From NCBI RefSeq assembly GCF_016919005.1, contig NZ_JAFFQE010000010.1, positions 62,001 to 126,000 of the forward strand: a DNA stretch of 64,000 nucleotides. The letters run 5' to 3'. A program made the translations under genes and the position numbers. Under the pieces are notes generated by a model. That model ran no database searches and was not told the DNA's origin. It saw nothing but the letters and a program-made list of their open reading frames with translations. Positions 28,883 through 36,934 of this stretch are shown here, piece by piece. The stretch is from Desulfopila inferna. GTDB taxonomy: Bacteria; Desulfobacterota; Desulfobulbia; Desulfobulbales; Desulfocapsaceae. Each line of letters starts with the position of its first letter. Position 1 is the first letter of the stretch.

Positions 28883-29823
28883 TCGGCTTCATCCAGATAC
28901 GAGGTAATTACCGCAAAGGTAGCATCATGCGCCAGTGCTCTGTCCGCCGAAGTATATTCATGATGGGCCATGAAACACCAGCTCAGGGCTCTCAGAAGGA
29001 TCACCCGCTCCATCAGTCGGGTCTTTTCATAGACTTCATCGAGCAGCAGTCCGCTCTCACCTGCCTCCAGATAGTTCTTGAGAAACTGCCGCTTCCCCTC
29101 CTCTGAAAATCGAAACGAGCTTTTCCAGAGGGTGGTCGTGGGAATAAGGAAATGTGCCAGGTCCTGATATCTGTAGGACACCACCGCTTTTTCCCAGTCA
29201 ACCAGACAGGAACGAGGTTCATTGATGATGAAATTGCCGGAATTGACCTCGGTGTTGACCATACAGTAGCTCTCGTTGGCATACAGCGAGGCCATGGCTT
29301 CGGCTCCCTCCAGTATATAATCATGATAGTCAAGCAGACGGGAACGCACCTCAGGATAATGCGGGCCGGGGTACCTGTTCAGCAGATCGTAGGATTCGGC
29401 GGCAATATCACGCGCCGGATTGGCCTGAACAATAAGCTTCTCATCGGGCACTAATGCATGTATCCGGCCGAAAATCCGGGCTGCCTTCGGTAGATCGGCA
29501 GAAAAGTCAAAGGCGGTGCCGGGCATATATTCCATCAACAGCACGCCGTTTCCCAACCCTTCGGCCTCAAGATCATACTGATAGGGTATCGGTGTGACTC
29601 CGGATGGGCAAACCGCCTTGAGCACATTAAATTCATATTCGATCTGATTATCGATTCCAAGTTGAGTACCGTGATTGATTCTGAAGACCAGACGCTTGTC
29701 ACCGTCTGAGACCAGATAATTCTCGTTATACTCACCCGCAGCCAGGAACGTGCAGGAGATATCGCCGGAGAGCCAGGAGCTGTTTCGGAGATATTCTATG
29801 ACTCGTCTTTCTTTATCAGCCAT
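28867..29823 (-). CDS. APH/choline-kinase-like phosphotransferase
   Basis: 318 residues. Aminoglycoside/choline kinase fold: a glycine-containing nucleotide loop (FLAAGEYNENYLVS), the Lys-equivalent VFRIN, the catalytic-loop region NTEVNSGNFIIN and the DWEK metal-binding segment (SCLVDWEKAVVSYRYQDLAH). The catalytic Asp of the usual HGDLHxxN loop is replaced by NTEVNSGN, so the active site is atypical but the Asn and DWE are kept. The start at 29823 has AGAGGAAA just upstream; 29841 would be six residues longer. Sits between selD (34 bp) and the ABC ATPase (overlap), so its substrate is probably related to what the transporter brings in. Confidence 0.8.
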   Translation of the reverse strand: MADKERRVIEYLRNSSWLSGDISCTFLAAGEYNENYLVSDGDKRLVFRINHGTQLGIDNQIEYEFNVLKAVCPSGVTPIPYQYDLEAEGLGNGVLLMEYMPGTAFDFSADLPKAARIFGRIHALVPDEKLIVQANPARDIAAESYDLLNRYPGPHYPEVRSRLLDYHDYILEGAEAMASLYANESYCMVNTEVNSGNFIINEPRSCLVDWEKAVVSYRYQDLAHFLIPTTTLWKSSFRFSEEGKRQFLKNYLEAGESGLLLDEVYEKTRLMERVILLRALSWCFMAHHEYTSADRALAHDATFAVITSYLDEAECFLI

Positions 29824-29857
29824 TTTCCTCTGCCATTGCAATAAAAGTGCAGCAACT

Positions 29858-30919
29858 TCAGCTCAAAACAACACCTGCTTTTCCAGCGGTGACCTCGCCC
29901 ACCCTGACGGCCGCGGTAACACCCGCTCGGTGAAGAGAGGTGATCAGGTCGTCGGCCTGGGCGGCAGGAAGAGCCAGCAACAGCCCTCCGGAAGTCTGCG
30001 GATCAAAAATCAAACCCCTGTCCCGATTCCGCAGCTCACGGCGGAGGCTGAACCTTTTGCCCTCCACCATCTGCTGATTAGCCTTGTTGCTGCCGGTGGT
30101 TTCACCTTTGTCATACATTTCAAGGCTATCGGCATAGACCGGCAGTCTGGAATATTCGATCAGCAGTTCACAGCCGCTGCCATAACTCATCTCCACGGCA
30201 TGCCCAAGAATTCCGAAACCGGTAATGTCGGTGGCTGCATGGAGATCCAATTTCAGCGCTTCCTCCATGGCCGGCCCGTTAAGGGCGGCGACTGCAGGCA
30301 GCACCTTCTCTTCTATCTCCCGGAAGGGCAGCCGGCCCGAGCGTACTGCATTAAAGAGGACCCCGGTGCCGAGCGGTTTGGTCAGCACCAGGGCATCACC
30401 CGGTTGTGCCCCCGAATTGGTGATGATTCTATCCGGATGGACGACTCCATTGACACAGAGCCCATATTTGGGCTCCTCGTCATCGACGCTGTGTCCGCCA
30501 ACCAGGCAAGCGCCCGCTTCGACAACTTTGTCATGTCCGCCGCGCAATATCTCCTTGAGAACATCCATATCGAGATATTTTGAGGGAAACATGACCAGAT
30601 TGAGTGCGGTCAGCGGACGCCCTCCCATGGAGTAGACATCCGAAATGGAGTTGGCCGCCGCTATCTGGCCGAACCAGTAGGGATCATCGACAGGAGGGGT
30701 AATAAAATCAACGGTGTTGATCATCGCGGCCTCGTCGGAGAGACGATAAACCGCGGCATCATCGGATGTTTCATACCCTACCAGAAGATTGCGGTCTTCG
30801 GGCGCCTTGAGTCCCTGCAGTGCGTCCGACAATACAGTCGGACCAATTTTTGCCGCTCAGCCGCAGGTACGCGCCAGGCGGGTCAATGTCTTTTTTCTAA
30901 ACAGGTTAAGTATATTCAT
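29858..30919 (-). CDS. selD: Selenide, water dikinase SelD, itself a selenoprotein
   Basis: 353 residues. SelD makes selenophosphate from selenide and ATP, the Se donor for tRNA-Sec. The catalytic loop reads ARTCG-U-AAKIGPTVL with UGA at 30857-30859 (residue 21), where other SelD proteins have Cys or Sec. The frame then runs through GYETSDDAAVYRL, VDFITPPVDDPYWFGQIAAA, LVGGHSVDDEEPKYGL, ITGFGILGHA and DPQTSGGLLLALP. Start ATG at 30919. A perfect 7-bp hairpin lies 13 nt after the UGA. Being Sec-dependent itself, its synthesis needs some preformed selenophosphate. First gene of a six-gene operon. Confidence 0.95.
30824..30843 (-). promoter_or_regulatory. SECIS-like hairpin of selD
   Basis: Minus-strand GTCCGAC-TGTATT-GTCGGAC, a perfect 7-bp stem with a 6-nt loop, beginning 13 nt after the selD UGA. 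Confidence 0.65.
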
Positions 30920-31084
30920 TGTTGATGATCCCGTAAAAAATGTTGAGGCGATGCTTTTCTCTACAAAATTTCTGTTTCCTTATTCACCAAACATCGCTAT
31001 ATATGCTATAGGATTTTCAGATAACACTTCCTAAGTACCACTTTTGAAAGGATTCTGAAACAATTTTAAGACAGGAGAGTATAA

Positions 31085-31963
31085 ATAGAAACTCGACACC
31101 TGAAAATATTCGCCGCGGTTTACAGGAACAGGAGCTTCACCAAGGCCGCCGAGCAGCTCTTCACCAGTCAGCCTACCATCAGCGAACATATACGCAACCT
31201 GGAAAGCCGTCTTGACTGTAAGTTATTCGACCGGCTGGGGCGCTCAATCATTCCCACACTGGAAGCGGAACTCCTCTATCCGCGCGCTCTGGCGATATTG
31301 GAAGATCTGAAGAAACTCAAAGATGATCTGACTGCGGTGGGCAAAGACATTTCAGGGCAGATAATCATGAAGGCCAGCACCATACCAAGTGCCTTTATCC
31401 TTCCGCAATTTGCCGCTGATTTCAAGAAAGTCCATCAGAATATTTCTTTTGAAATACGGACCTCCGATTCAGCAGATGTAGTCGATTCGGTGCTCAATAA
31501 CGAAATACTCCTGGGCTTCACCGGAGCGCGAACCGAGGAAAAAAAGCTGCATTTTTATCCCTTCAGGGAGGATCAACTGGTCCTGGCCGCTTCAACGAAG
31601 ATGATCATCAATAAGCGCGTCACCACCCGGTCACTGCTCGAACTGCCATTTATCCTAAGGGAAGAAGGTTCCGGCACGCGAAAGAGTATGGAGCGTTTTC
31701 TGGCTGAAAAGAATATTGGTATTGACCAGCTCAACATCTGTGCGGTCCTGGGCTCGAGCACCGCGGTCACCGAGGCGATAAAATACAACATGGGGGTTTC
31801 CATCATCTCGCGACATGCAGTCAATGACGGGGTCGAGCATGGCCGGATTCAGATTATCGATATTCTCAATCTTGAGATGAAACGGTCGTTTTATGCAGTC
31901 ACGGCGGAAAAACGGAGCCTGCCTCACCATTATCAGGCCTTCCTTAAATATCTTCTGGCCTGA
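31085..31963 (+). CDS. LysR-type regulator, probably selenium-metabolism associated, with AUA start
   Basis: 292 residues. N-terminal helix-turn-helix KIFAAVYRNRSFTKAAEQL and TSQPTISEHIRNLESRLDC, then an effector-binding domain (IIMKASTIPSAFILPQF, LPFILREEGSGTRKSME). The reading frame begins with ATA at 31085, directly after an in-frame TAA at 31082, and AGGAG sits 7 nt upstream, ideal for initiation. No ATG, GTG or TTG gives a complete DNA-binding domain; the next TTG at 31298 would delete it. Family members start MExRHLKIF, which fits Met from AUA. It is divergent from selD, a place held by a known selenium-linked LysR group. Confidence 0.85.
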   Translation: METRHLKIFAAVYRNRSFTKAAEQLFTSQPTISEHIRNLESRLDCKLFDRLGRSIIPTLEAELLYPRALAILEDLKKLKDDLTAVGKDISGQIIMKASTIPSAFILPQFAADFKKVHQNISFEIRTSDSADVVDSVLNNEILLGFTGARTEEKKLHFYPFREDQLVLAASTKMIINKRVTTRSLLELPFILREEGSGTRKSMERFLAEKNIGIDQLNICAVLGSSTAVTEAIKYNMGVSIISRHAVNDGVEHGRIQIIDILNLEMKRSFYAVTAEKRSLPHHYQAFLKYLLA

Positions 31964-31991
31964 AAAAGATAGAGGTTGGAATAAACGGCCT

Positions 31992-32174
31992 CTAGGAGTG
32001 TGTCGGAGAATTGCAATTTTTCCTCAGATTAAGGCGTTTTTAGGAAATCAAGCACAGCCATATACTTAATATCGGAGTCTGCGCTTACCTGCGAGCATTG
32101 ATTTTCCGAAAACAACGCCAAGATGGGCCGGTAAGCGAAGGCTCCGAGAAGTGCTTTCTCCGACAGGCTCCTAG
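31992..32174. mobile_element. MITE, ~183 bp, 18-bp inverted repeats
   Basis: Ends TAGGAGTGTGTCGGAGAA (31993-32010) and, on the other strand, TAGGAGCCTGTCGGAGAA (32156-32173): 16 of 18 match. CTAG occurs at both borders (31992-31995, 32171-32174) and could be a 4-bp target duplication. There is no coding capacity. It sits between the LysR and phosphotransferase stop codons and may also act as a bidirectional hairpin terminator. Confidence 0.75.
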
Positions 32175-32175
32175 C

Positions 32176-33189
32176 TCATGCATAAAGCTTCTTGAGATAA
32201 GAAAACATCAATTCGATATATTTTTCGATATCCCCTATCACACGACTTTCCTCATCACGATTGACCGCGCCGGATTTGACATGCAGAATATTTACCTTAG
32301 CGCGGATATTGGCCCTGTAGCTTTTAAAAAAGCTGAGCAGCCTGCGGCTTTTGGCATCGTCCTTCAGCTCCATGGTATGAAGATATCTTTGATAAAATCG
32401 CTCTCCCATTTCCTGTTTATCGTAAAAATCAAATTCGGTGCCCAGGAATGCCACTTCATTCAAGATATCGATATGCCTGAAAGAATCGTTAAACTCGATG
32501 CAATCGAATATCACCGGATTATCGTAGAGAAATATATTGTGTGAACTCAGGTCGCCATGGCAGTCTTTTCTCAACCCCGCGGCGTTCCTTTCTTCCAGAT
32601 ACTTTTGGCTTTCTTCGAGAAATACTTTTGCTTTCCTGACACTGTATTCTATTTTTTCCAGCCACTTGGGACCCAGCTTTTGCCTTACGAAATCACGGTG
32701 CTCCACAAGTTCGGCAAAATTTTTCTGGAATCGGCTGATATCGACCTTCTCTCTGACTACAGCAGTGTTCCGATGAAACTGCGCGATCTTATCGGCCAGC
32801 TTATCGACATCGGCGCCGGTGACCTGGTCCTTATGCAGCAAATCACCCATTTCTTTTCGATTATCCATTTTTGTCATCATCACGGCATAATCGATGACAC
32901 CATCGCCGCCATTGTCGCCTGTCACCATATTTTCTGTAATGGCAATAACCTTCAGGTACATTCGCGGAGCCAGCCTGGCGTTTAATTCAATCTCTCGTTC
33001 GCAGAAATATTTTCTTTTTTCAAGGGAGGAAAAGTCCAGAAATGGCAGCTTCACAGGACGTTTGATCTTAAAGGCATAATGATCGGTGAGAATGATCCAG
33101 GAAATATGGGTTTTCCGCAATTCAATGGCTGTACAACTGTCCGGCAGGCTGCACTTTTCGATCAAGGTATTTATCTGATTATTATCCAT
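32176..33189 (-). CDS. COG2187-type phosphotransferase-like protein
   Basis: 337 residues, a kinase-like fold related to aminoglycoside phosphotransferases: ITDHYAFKIKRPVKLPFLDF near the N-terminus holds the presumed ATP-binding Lys, RKDCHGDLSSHNIFL is the catalytic loop, and PVIFDCIEFNDSFRHIDIL the metal site. The substrate is unknown. Overlaps the P-loop kinase gene upstream by 8 bases; in many genomes these two domains are fused, and here they are adjacent genes. Confidence 0.8.
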   Translation of the reverse strand: MDNNQINTLIEKCSLPDSCTAIELRKTHISWIILTDHYAFKIKRPVKLPFLDFSSLEKRKYFCEREIELNARLAPRMYLKVIAITENMVTGDNGGDGVIDYAVMMTKMDNRKEMGDLLHKDQVTGADVDKLADKIAQFHRNTAVVREKVDISRFQKNFAELVEHRDFVRQKLGPKWLEKIEYSVRKAKVFLEESQKYLEERNAAGLRKDCHGDLSSHNIFLYDNPVIFDCIEFNDSFRHIDILNEVAFLGTEFDFYDKQEMGERFYQRYLHTMELKDDAKSRRLLSFFKSYRANIRAKVNILHVKSGAVNRDEESRVIGDIEKYIELMFSYLKKLYA

Positions 33190-33676
33190 AAATATAGTGC
33201 CGTGCCTGCTCTGTCATAGCCTCAAGAGCGTCCCGGTCCGATTCCAGCTGCAAATGCGGTATCTCGAGAGGTTCAAACCTGTTGAGTATCATCTTATATA
33301 CCGAATAATCTGCCTCGCTGTATTCGCGTTTTTGCTCTACTCGCTCCTTTACTGTTTCCTCACGGGATTGCATCTCGATAAAAAATACGGGCTGCCCCAG
33401 TTCGCGGGCCTTTCCGTTGAACTGATCTCTTCTTCTCTTTTCATGAAAGGTGCCGTCGATAATCACATTTTCACCTTTCTTTAGATGTTCCGACATCATT
33501 TCCTCCAACCGGTCATAAACCAGCTGTTTGTCTTCCTCATCATAACGGCCCTGCTTTTTCATATGAAGACGCACCTCGTCGGTACTCAGATAGACAGCAT
33601 CTATTTCCTGACTCAGGTGCCTGGCAAAGTACGATTTCCCTGTGCCCGGCAGCCCAAATATGATTATTACCATCAT
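33182..33676 (-). CDS. P-loop kinase-like ATP-binding protein (COG0645)
   Basis: About 164 residues. Walker A IIFGLPGTGKSYFARHLS at the N-terminus, then STDEVR and VIIDGTFHEKRRRDQF. The start is set at the double ATG at 33671-33676; the longer open frame to 33829 adds residues with no family match. Likely acts with the COG2187 protein as a split two-domain kinase. Substrate unknown. Confidence 0.8.
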   Translation of the reverse strand: MMVIIIFGLPGTGKSYFARHLSQEIDAVYLSTDEVRLHMKKQGRYDEEDKQLVYDRLEEMMSEHLKKGENVIIDGTFHEKRRRDQFNGKARELGQPVFFIEMQSREETVKERVEQKREYSEADYSVYKMILNRFEPLEIPHLQLESDRDALEAMTEQARHYIYG

Positions 33677-33703
33677 ATCCCTTATTTTTAATGCTGGCGT
33701 CGC

Positions 33704-33743
33704 AAGAATCCCAATCTCCCGCGTTGCCGGTTTTTGGCTGGCC
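33704..33743. repeat. interspersed intergenic repeat, copy A
   Basis: Forty bases that recur at 34775-34815 with a few differences; the shared core is ATCTCCCGCGTT and GGTTTTTGGCTGGCC. Both copies lie close upstream of minus-strand genes. This copy overlaps the region just before the P-loop kinase start. Confidence 0.55.
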
Positions 33744-33960
33744 ATCTGACATCGTGGCGGATTCTGCTGGCAGCGGAGAGCAAACTCGCCGCCATCGCCA
33801 TGGCTCGCCTCAACAAATGAATCAACCACTACCTCCCGGTACTTTTGCCGTATCCGGCAACGGCAAGAAGAAGTTTCCCTGAACAGATAAAATTAATTCA
33901 TTTCCTGCCCAATGGGACATTTTCCGGTTATGCCGGACAACAGGTTTTCGAAAATATCTA

Positions 33961-34119
33961 TTATTTCTTGGCAATTATCCAGATGGCATGAATAATCCCC
34001 GGAATATACCCAAGGAGCGTCAAGAGAATATTAATCCAGAAATGTAACCCCAGGCCGACCTGGAGGAACACACCCAATGGGGGAAGCAGGATTGCAAGTA
34101 TTATTCTGACGACATCCAT
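33961..34119 (-). CDS. YqaE/Pmp3 family small membrane protein
   Basis: 52 residues. Two hydrophobic helices with the family motif LPPLGVFLQVGLG (residues ~12-24), HFWINILLTLLGYIPGIIHA and a charged C-terminus (AKK). Start at 34119 preceded by CAGGAGAAAAA. Pmp3-type proteolipids are inner-membrane proteins induced by stress or membrane depolarisation in other organisms. Neighbour DUF4112 is also a small membrane protein on the same strand. Confidence 0.85.
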   Translation of the reverse strand: MDVVRIILAILLPPLGVFLQVGLGLHFWINILLTLLGYIPGIIHAIWIIAKK

Positions 34120-34236
34120 ATTTTTTCTCCTGTTATTAATTTTTTTTGCGGTTCAATCAGTTCCGCCGGCCTCATTGTTCAGCAGAGAAATTCTTTTTCC
34201 TCAAGCCGTTGGGTCGGCTATTGATGTACTGCCGGC

Positions 34237-34716
34237 TCAACCTCCATGCAGGGCAGTAATCACTCGAAAAAGAAGTAAAAATCCCAGATACGCCAAGGCT
34301 ATGATACCCGCAAAGAGGATAACGAGGATAATGATAACCGTGACCTTGAGACGATGCTCCGGGCTGGTTTGCGGGGGCGCGGAATTAAGTTGTTTTTCCA
34401 TCAGGTCCATATTTTTCTCGTTTGCCTTCCAGACAAAGTCAAATAAGTCGCCAACAAAGGGAATAATGCCGATAATGCTCTCAAGTAAAACGTTAAAAAC
34501 CATACGAAGCAGGGTAGTGGTGGTGGCTCCGAGCCGCGCGGATTCTATAATAATATAACTTGAAGCCACTCCACCGGCAACATCCCCAATTCCGGGAATC
34601 AGGCCGACAAGGCCGTCAAGACCGATACGATAGCCGCCTGGAAGAGGAATAGCGCTGTCCAGTAATTTGCTGAGCGACCGCAGTCGCTTCATTCTCGACG
34701 ATGTCGAAGATGTCAT
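34237..34716 (-). CDS. DUF4112 membrane protein
   Basis: 159 residues. The family core is clear: LLDSAIPLPGGYRIGLDGLV followed by GLIPGIGDVAGG, IIGIIPFVGDLFDFVWKAN, then a C-terminal transmembrane helix. The conserved IPGIGD and IPFVGD motifs define DUF4112; function unknown. Confidence 0.85.
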   Translation of the reverse strand: MTSSTSSRMKRLRSLSKLLDSAIPLPGGYRIGLDGLVGLIPGIGDVAGGVASSYIIIESARLGATTTTLLRMVFNVLLESIIGIIPFVGDLFDFVWKANEKNMDLMEKQLNSAPPQTSPEHRLKVTVIIILVILFAGIIALAYLGFLLLFRVITALHGG

Positions 34717-35173
34717 TGATTCCCTTTCCTTATAACATGATCAATCACATGGCGTCGCGATAAGTGCTGACTTCAAGAAAGCCCGATCTCCCGCGTTCCA
34801 GGTTTTTGGCTGGCCCTCAACATACTCCTGTATAATGGGAAACCTGCCAAAAACTCGCGCCTTGTATTGAACCCAAGATGGCTTATTGGCAACGTCAAGA
34901 GATTATCAAGGTTCTTTCAGTCTCTTCTATTCCTTTCTTTTTATTCTATCCCCTTCTTCTTGAGATATGCACAAAGCAGGCCATCTTTGATATGCAAATC
35001 ATTCGCCAGACGGCTGGCGCAAAATTTGCACCCCAAACGTACAGGGGCTGGGCTGTTCTGCTCTTATCTGGAATAATACTGCAGAATCGGCATTTTCAAA
35101 AGCGATGACCACCAATTTTACTTAAACGGACCTGCAGCTCGACAATCTGCCGGTCCACTCCACGGAGAACACT
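34717..35173. other. intergenic region, 457 bp, containing repeat copy B (34775-34815)
   Basis: Divergent promoter region between DUF4112 and the site-2 protease gene. It carries copy B of the interspersed repeat. A 76-codon frame at 34878-35108 (plus) has a hydrophobic start but no recognised motif and no clear ribosome binding site; I do not call it. Confidence 0.4.
34775..34815. repeat. interspersed intergenic repeat, copy B
   Basis: Matches 33704-33743; both share GGCGTCGC a little upstream and the ATCTCCCGCGTT/GGTTTTTGGCTGGCC core. Confidence 0.55.
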
Positions 35174-36319
35174 GTGTTTGGTAAAAATATTACCCTGTTC
35201 AGGATCCTCGGTTTTAATATCCGTGTAAACATCAGCTGGATTTTTATTGCCATACTTATTACCTGGTCATTATCCACTGGCTTCCTGCCGTATTATTATG
35301 AAGGGCTTTCCACGACCTGGTACTGGATTATGGGCACATTCGGCGCCATCGGCTTTTTTGCCTCCATTCTTTTTCATGAGTTCTGGCATTGCCTTGTCGC
35401 CCGGCATTACGGCATGCCTATCTCCAATATAACTCTGTTTCTTTTAGGCGGGGTCTCCGAAATGGATGAAGAGCCCGAATCTCCAAAAATCGAGTTTCTC
35501 ATGGCTATAGCCGGACCTGTAAGCAGCCTGATTCTAGGCTTTCTGCTCTATGCAATAGCTCGTGGCGCTTCAACGGTAGGAGTATTTGAGCCGGCAATCA
35601 TTATCATCAGCTATCTGGCATTCATCAACTGGATCCTGGCGGTATTCAACATGCTGCCAGCCTTCCCTCTGGATGGGGGACGCGTGCTCAGATCCGCCCT
35701 GTGGCAATTCAAAGGGGATTTGCGCTGGGCCACGAGCATCGCCTCCAAAGCAGGCTCCTTTTTCGGCATCGTACTGATGATCCTGGGAGTTTTGAACCTG
35801 TTCACCGGAAATCCGATTGGTGGGGTGTGGTATATCATTATCGGCATGTTTTTAAACAGCTCCGCTCAACTGTCCTACCAGCAGGTCCTGGTCAAACAAA
35901 ACCTTAAGGGAAAAAACGTCGCCTCGCTTATGCGTACCGAACCAATCAATGTCAATCCCGACATCTCTGTCCATGATCTCGTGGAAAACTATATCTACCG
36001 ACATCACTTCAAGATGTATCCGGTGGTTGAAAACGGGCGTCTTGTCGGCTGCATCCACATGAACAGAGTCAAGGAGATCAGCCAGGATTTATGGCCGCAA
36101 CGCCAGGTAAGAGAACTGGCTCAGGACTGCTCCGAGGAAAATACAATATCTCCGCAGGAAGATGTAACCGAGGCAATGATGCGGATGAACAAAAGCGGTA
36201 ATTCACGCCTCATGGTAGTTGAAAATGGTCAGCTTAAAGGAATTATCTCCCAGAAGGACATAATTGGATATATTTCGACCCGTATGGAGCTGGAGGGCTC
36301 TGCGCCGTCTTCCGCTTGA
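35174..36319 (+). CDS. Site-2 protease family intramembrane metalloprotease with CBS domains
   Basis: 381 residues. Five to six helices with the zinc motif HEFWHCLVARHYG and the third ligand motif NMLPAFPLDGGRVL; two CBS modules follow (about 245-375: VASLMRTEPINVNPDISVHD, SPQEDVTEAMMRMN, LKGIISQKDIIGYI). This is the SpoIVFB/Rip3-like architecture, where CBS domains tune cleavage of a membrane substrate. GTG start with CGGAG at 6 nt. The substrate is not evident nearby. Confidence 0.88.
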   Translation: MFGKNITLFRILGFNIRVNISWIFIAILITWSLSTGFLPYYYEGLSTTWYWIMGTFGAIGFFASILFHEFWHCLVARHYGMPISNITLFLLGGVSEMDEEPESPKIEFLMAIAGPVSSLILGFLLYAIARGASTVGVFEPAIIIISYLAFINWILAVFNMLPAFPLDGGRVLRSALWQFKGDLRWATSIASKAGSFFGIVLMILGVLNLFTGNPIGGVWYIIIGMFLNSSAQLSYQQVLVKQNLKGKNVASLMRTEPINVNPDISVHDLVENYIYRHHFKMYPVVENGRLVGCIHMNRVKEISQDLWPQRQVRELAQDCSEENTISPQEDVTEAMMRMNKSGNSRLMVVENGQLKGIISQKDIIGYISTRMELEGSAPSSA

Positions 36320-36820
36320 TTTAGATCTGCATACAAACGAGCTGTTTACCTTGATCCGCTCGCACCGCCCTCGGTTCTCATAAAAGAATATGTGCAGAGC
36401 AGAATCGCCGGGGATGTTCACAAAGTGATTGAAGCCAATAAAATCTGAGCCAGACTGTCGTTCTTTAACGGTAGGAGCAGGAGCCTCCTTCACAAAGAAA
36501 GCCTCGATATGCTCGGCGAGAGCATCTTCTTCGGTAGTGCGATATTCCTCCGACACAAAGCCTGCAGAGTCCACAGGCAGACGTATCATAACACCTTGAG
36601 GCACGGCTAAGGCCTCGAGCCTCACCACGCTTCCCTCAGCTTTTGAAATATACAATCGACCATCGCAATTTTTGAAACTTCTCAACTCCGGCCGGGTAAG
36701 AAGAGTAGAGGCAAACGCTACTTCAGCGTCGGCTATCAGCCCTTTTATGTTATCTTTTTGCTTTCTATCATCTTCTTCATGATGTAATGCTGTCGTGCCA
36801 GCTTCGAACAGACTTGTCAA
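36203..36820 (-). CDS. doubtful hypothetical protein antisense to the protease 3' end
   Basis: Open frame of 205 codons from a TTG start. The upper part (36320-36820) lies outside other genes and has even composition, with no recognisable domain; the last 117 bases are antisense to the protease gene. No clear ribosome binding site. It may be a shorter real gene, a degenerate gene or chance. Confidence 0.3.
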   Translation of the reverse strand: MTSLFEAGTTALHHEEDDRKQKDNIKGLIADAEVAFASTLLTRPELRSFKNCDGRLYISKAEGSVVRLEALAVPQGVMIRLPVDSAGFVSEEYRTTEEDALAEHIEAFFVKEAPAPTVKERQSGSDFIGFNHFVNIPGDSALHIFFYENRGRCERIKVNSSFVCRSKSSGRRRRALQLHTGRNISNYVLLGDNSFKLTIFNYHEA

Positions 36821-36934
36821 AAAAATGATATGGTGTAAGTAAATGAAAAGCTGAGAATCAATATGTTCCTTGGTCGTTTGCAGCGAGGCGGGCTTTAATA
36901 ATTATTGAAGAAACAACCACTGAAGGAGTACTGA

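Noticed and set aside
31298-31963. LysR gene starting at TTG 31298
   Set aside because: That start removes the complete helix-turn-helix, which is open and conserved upstream to ATA 31085.
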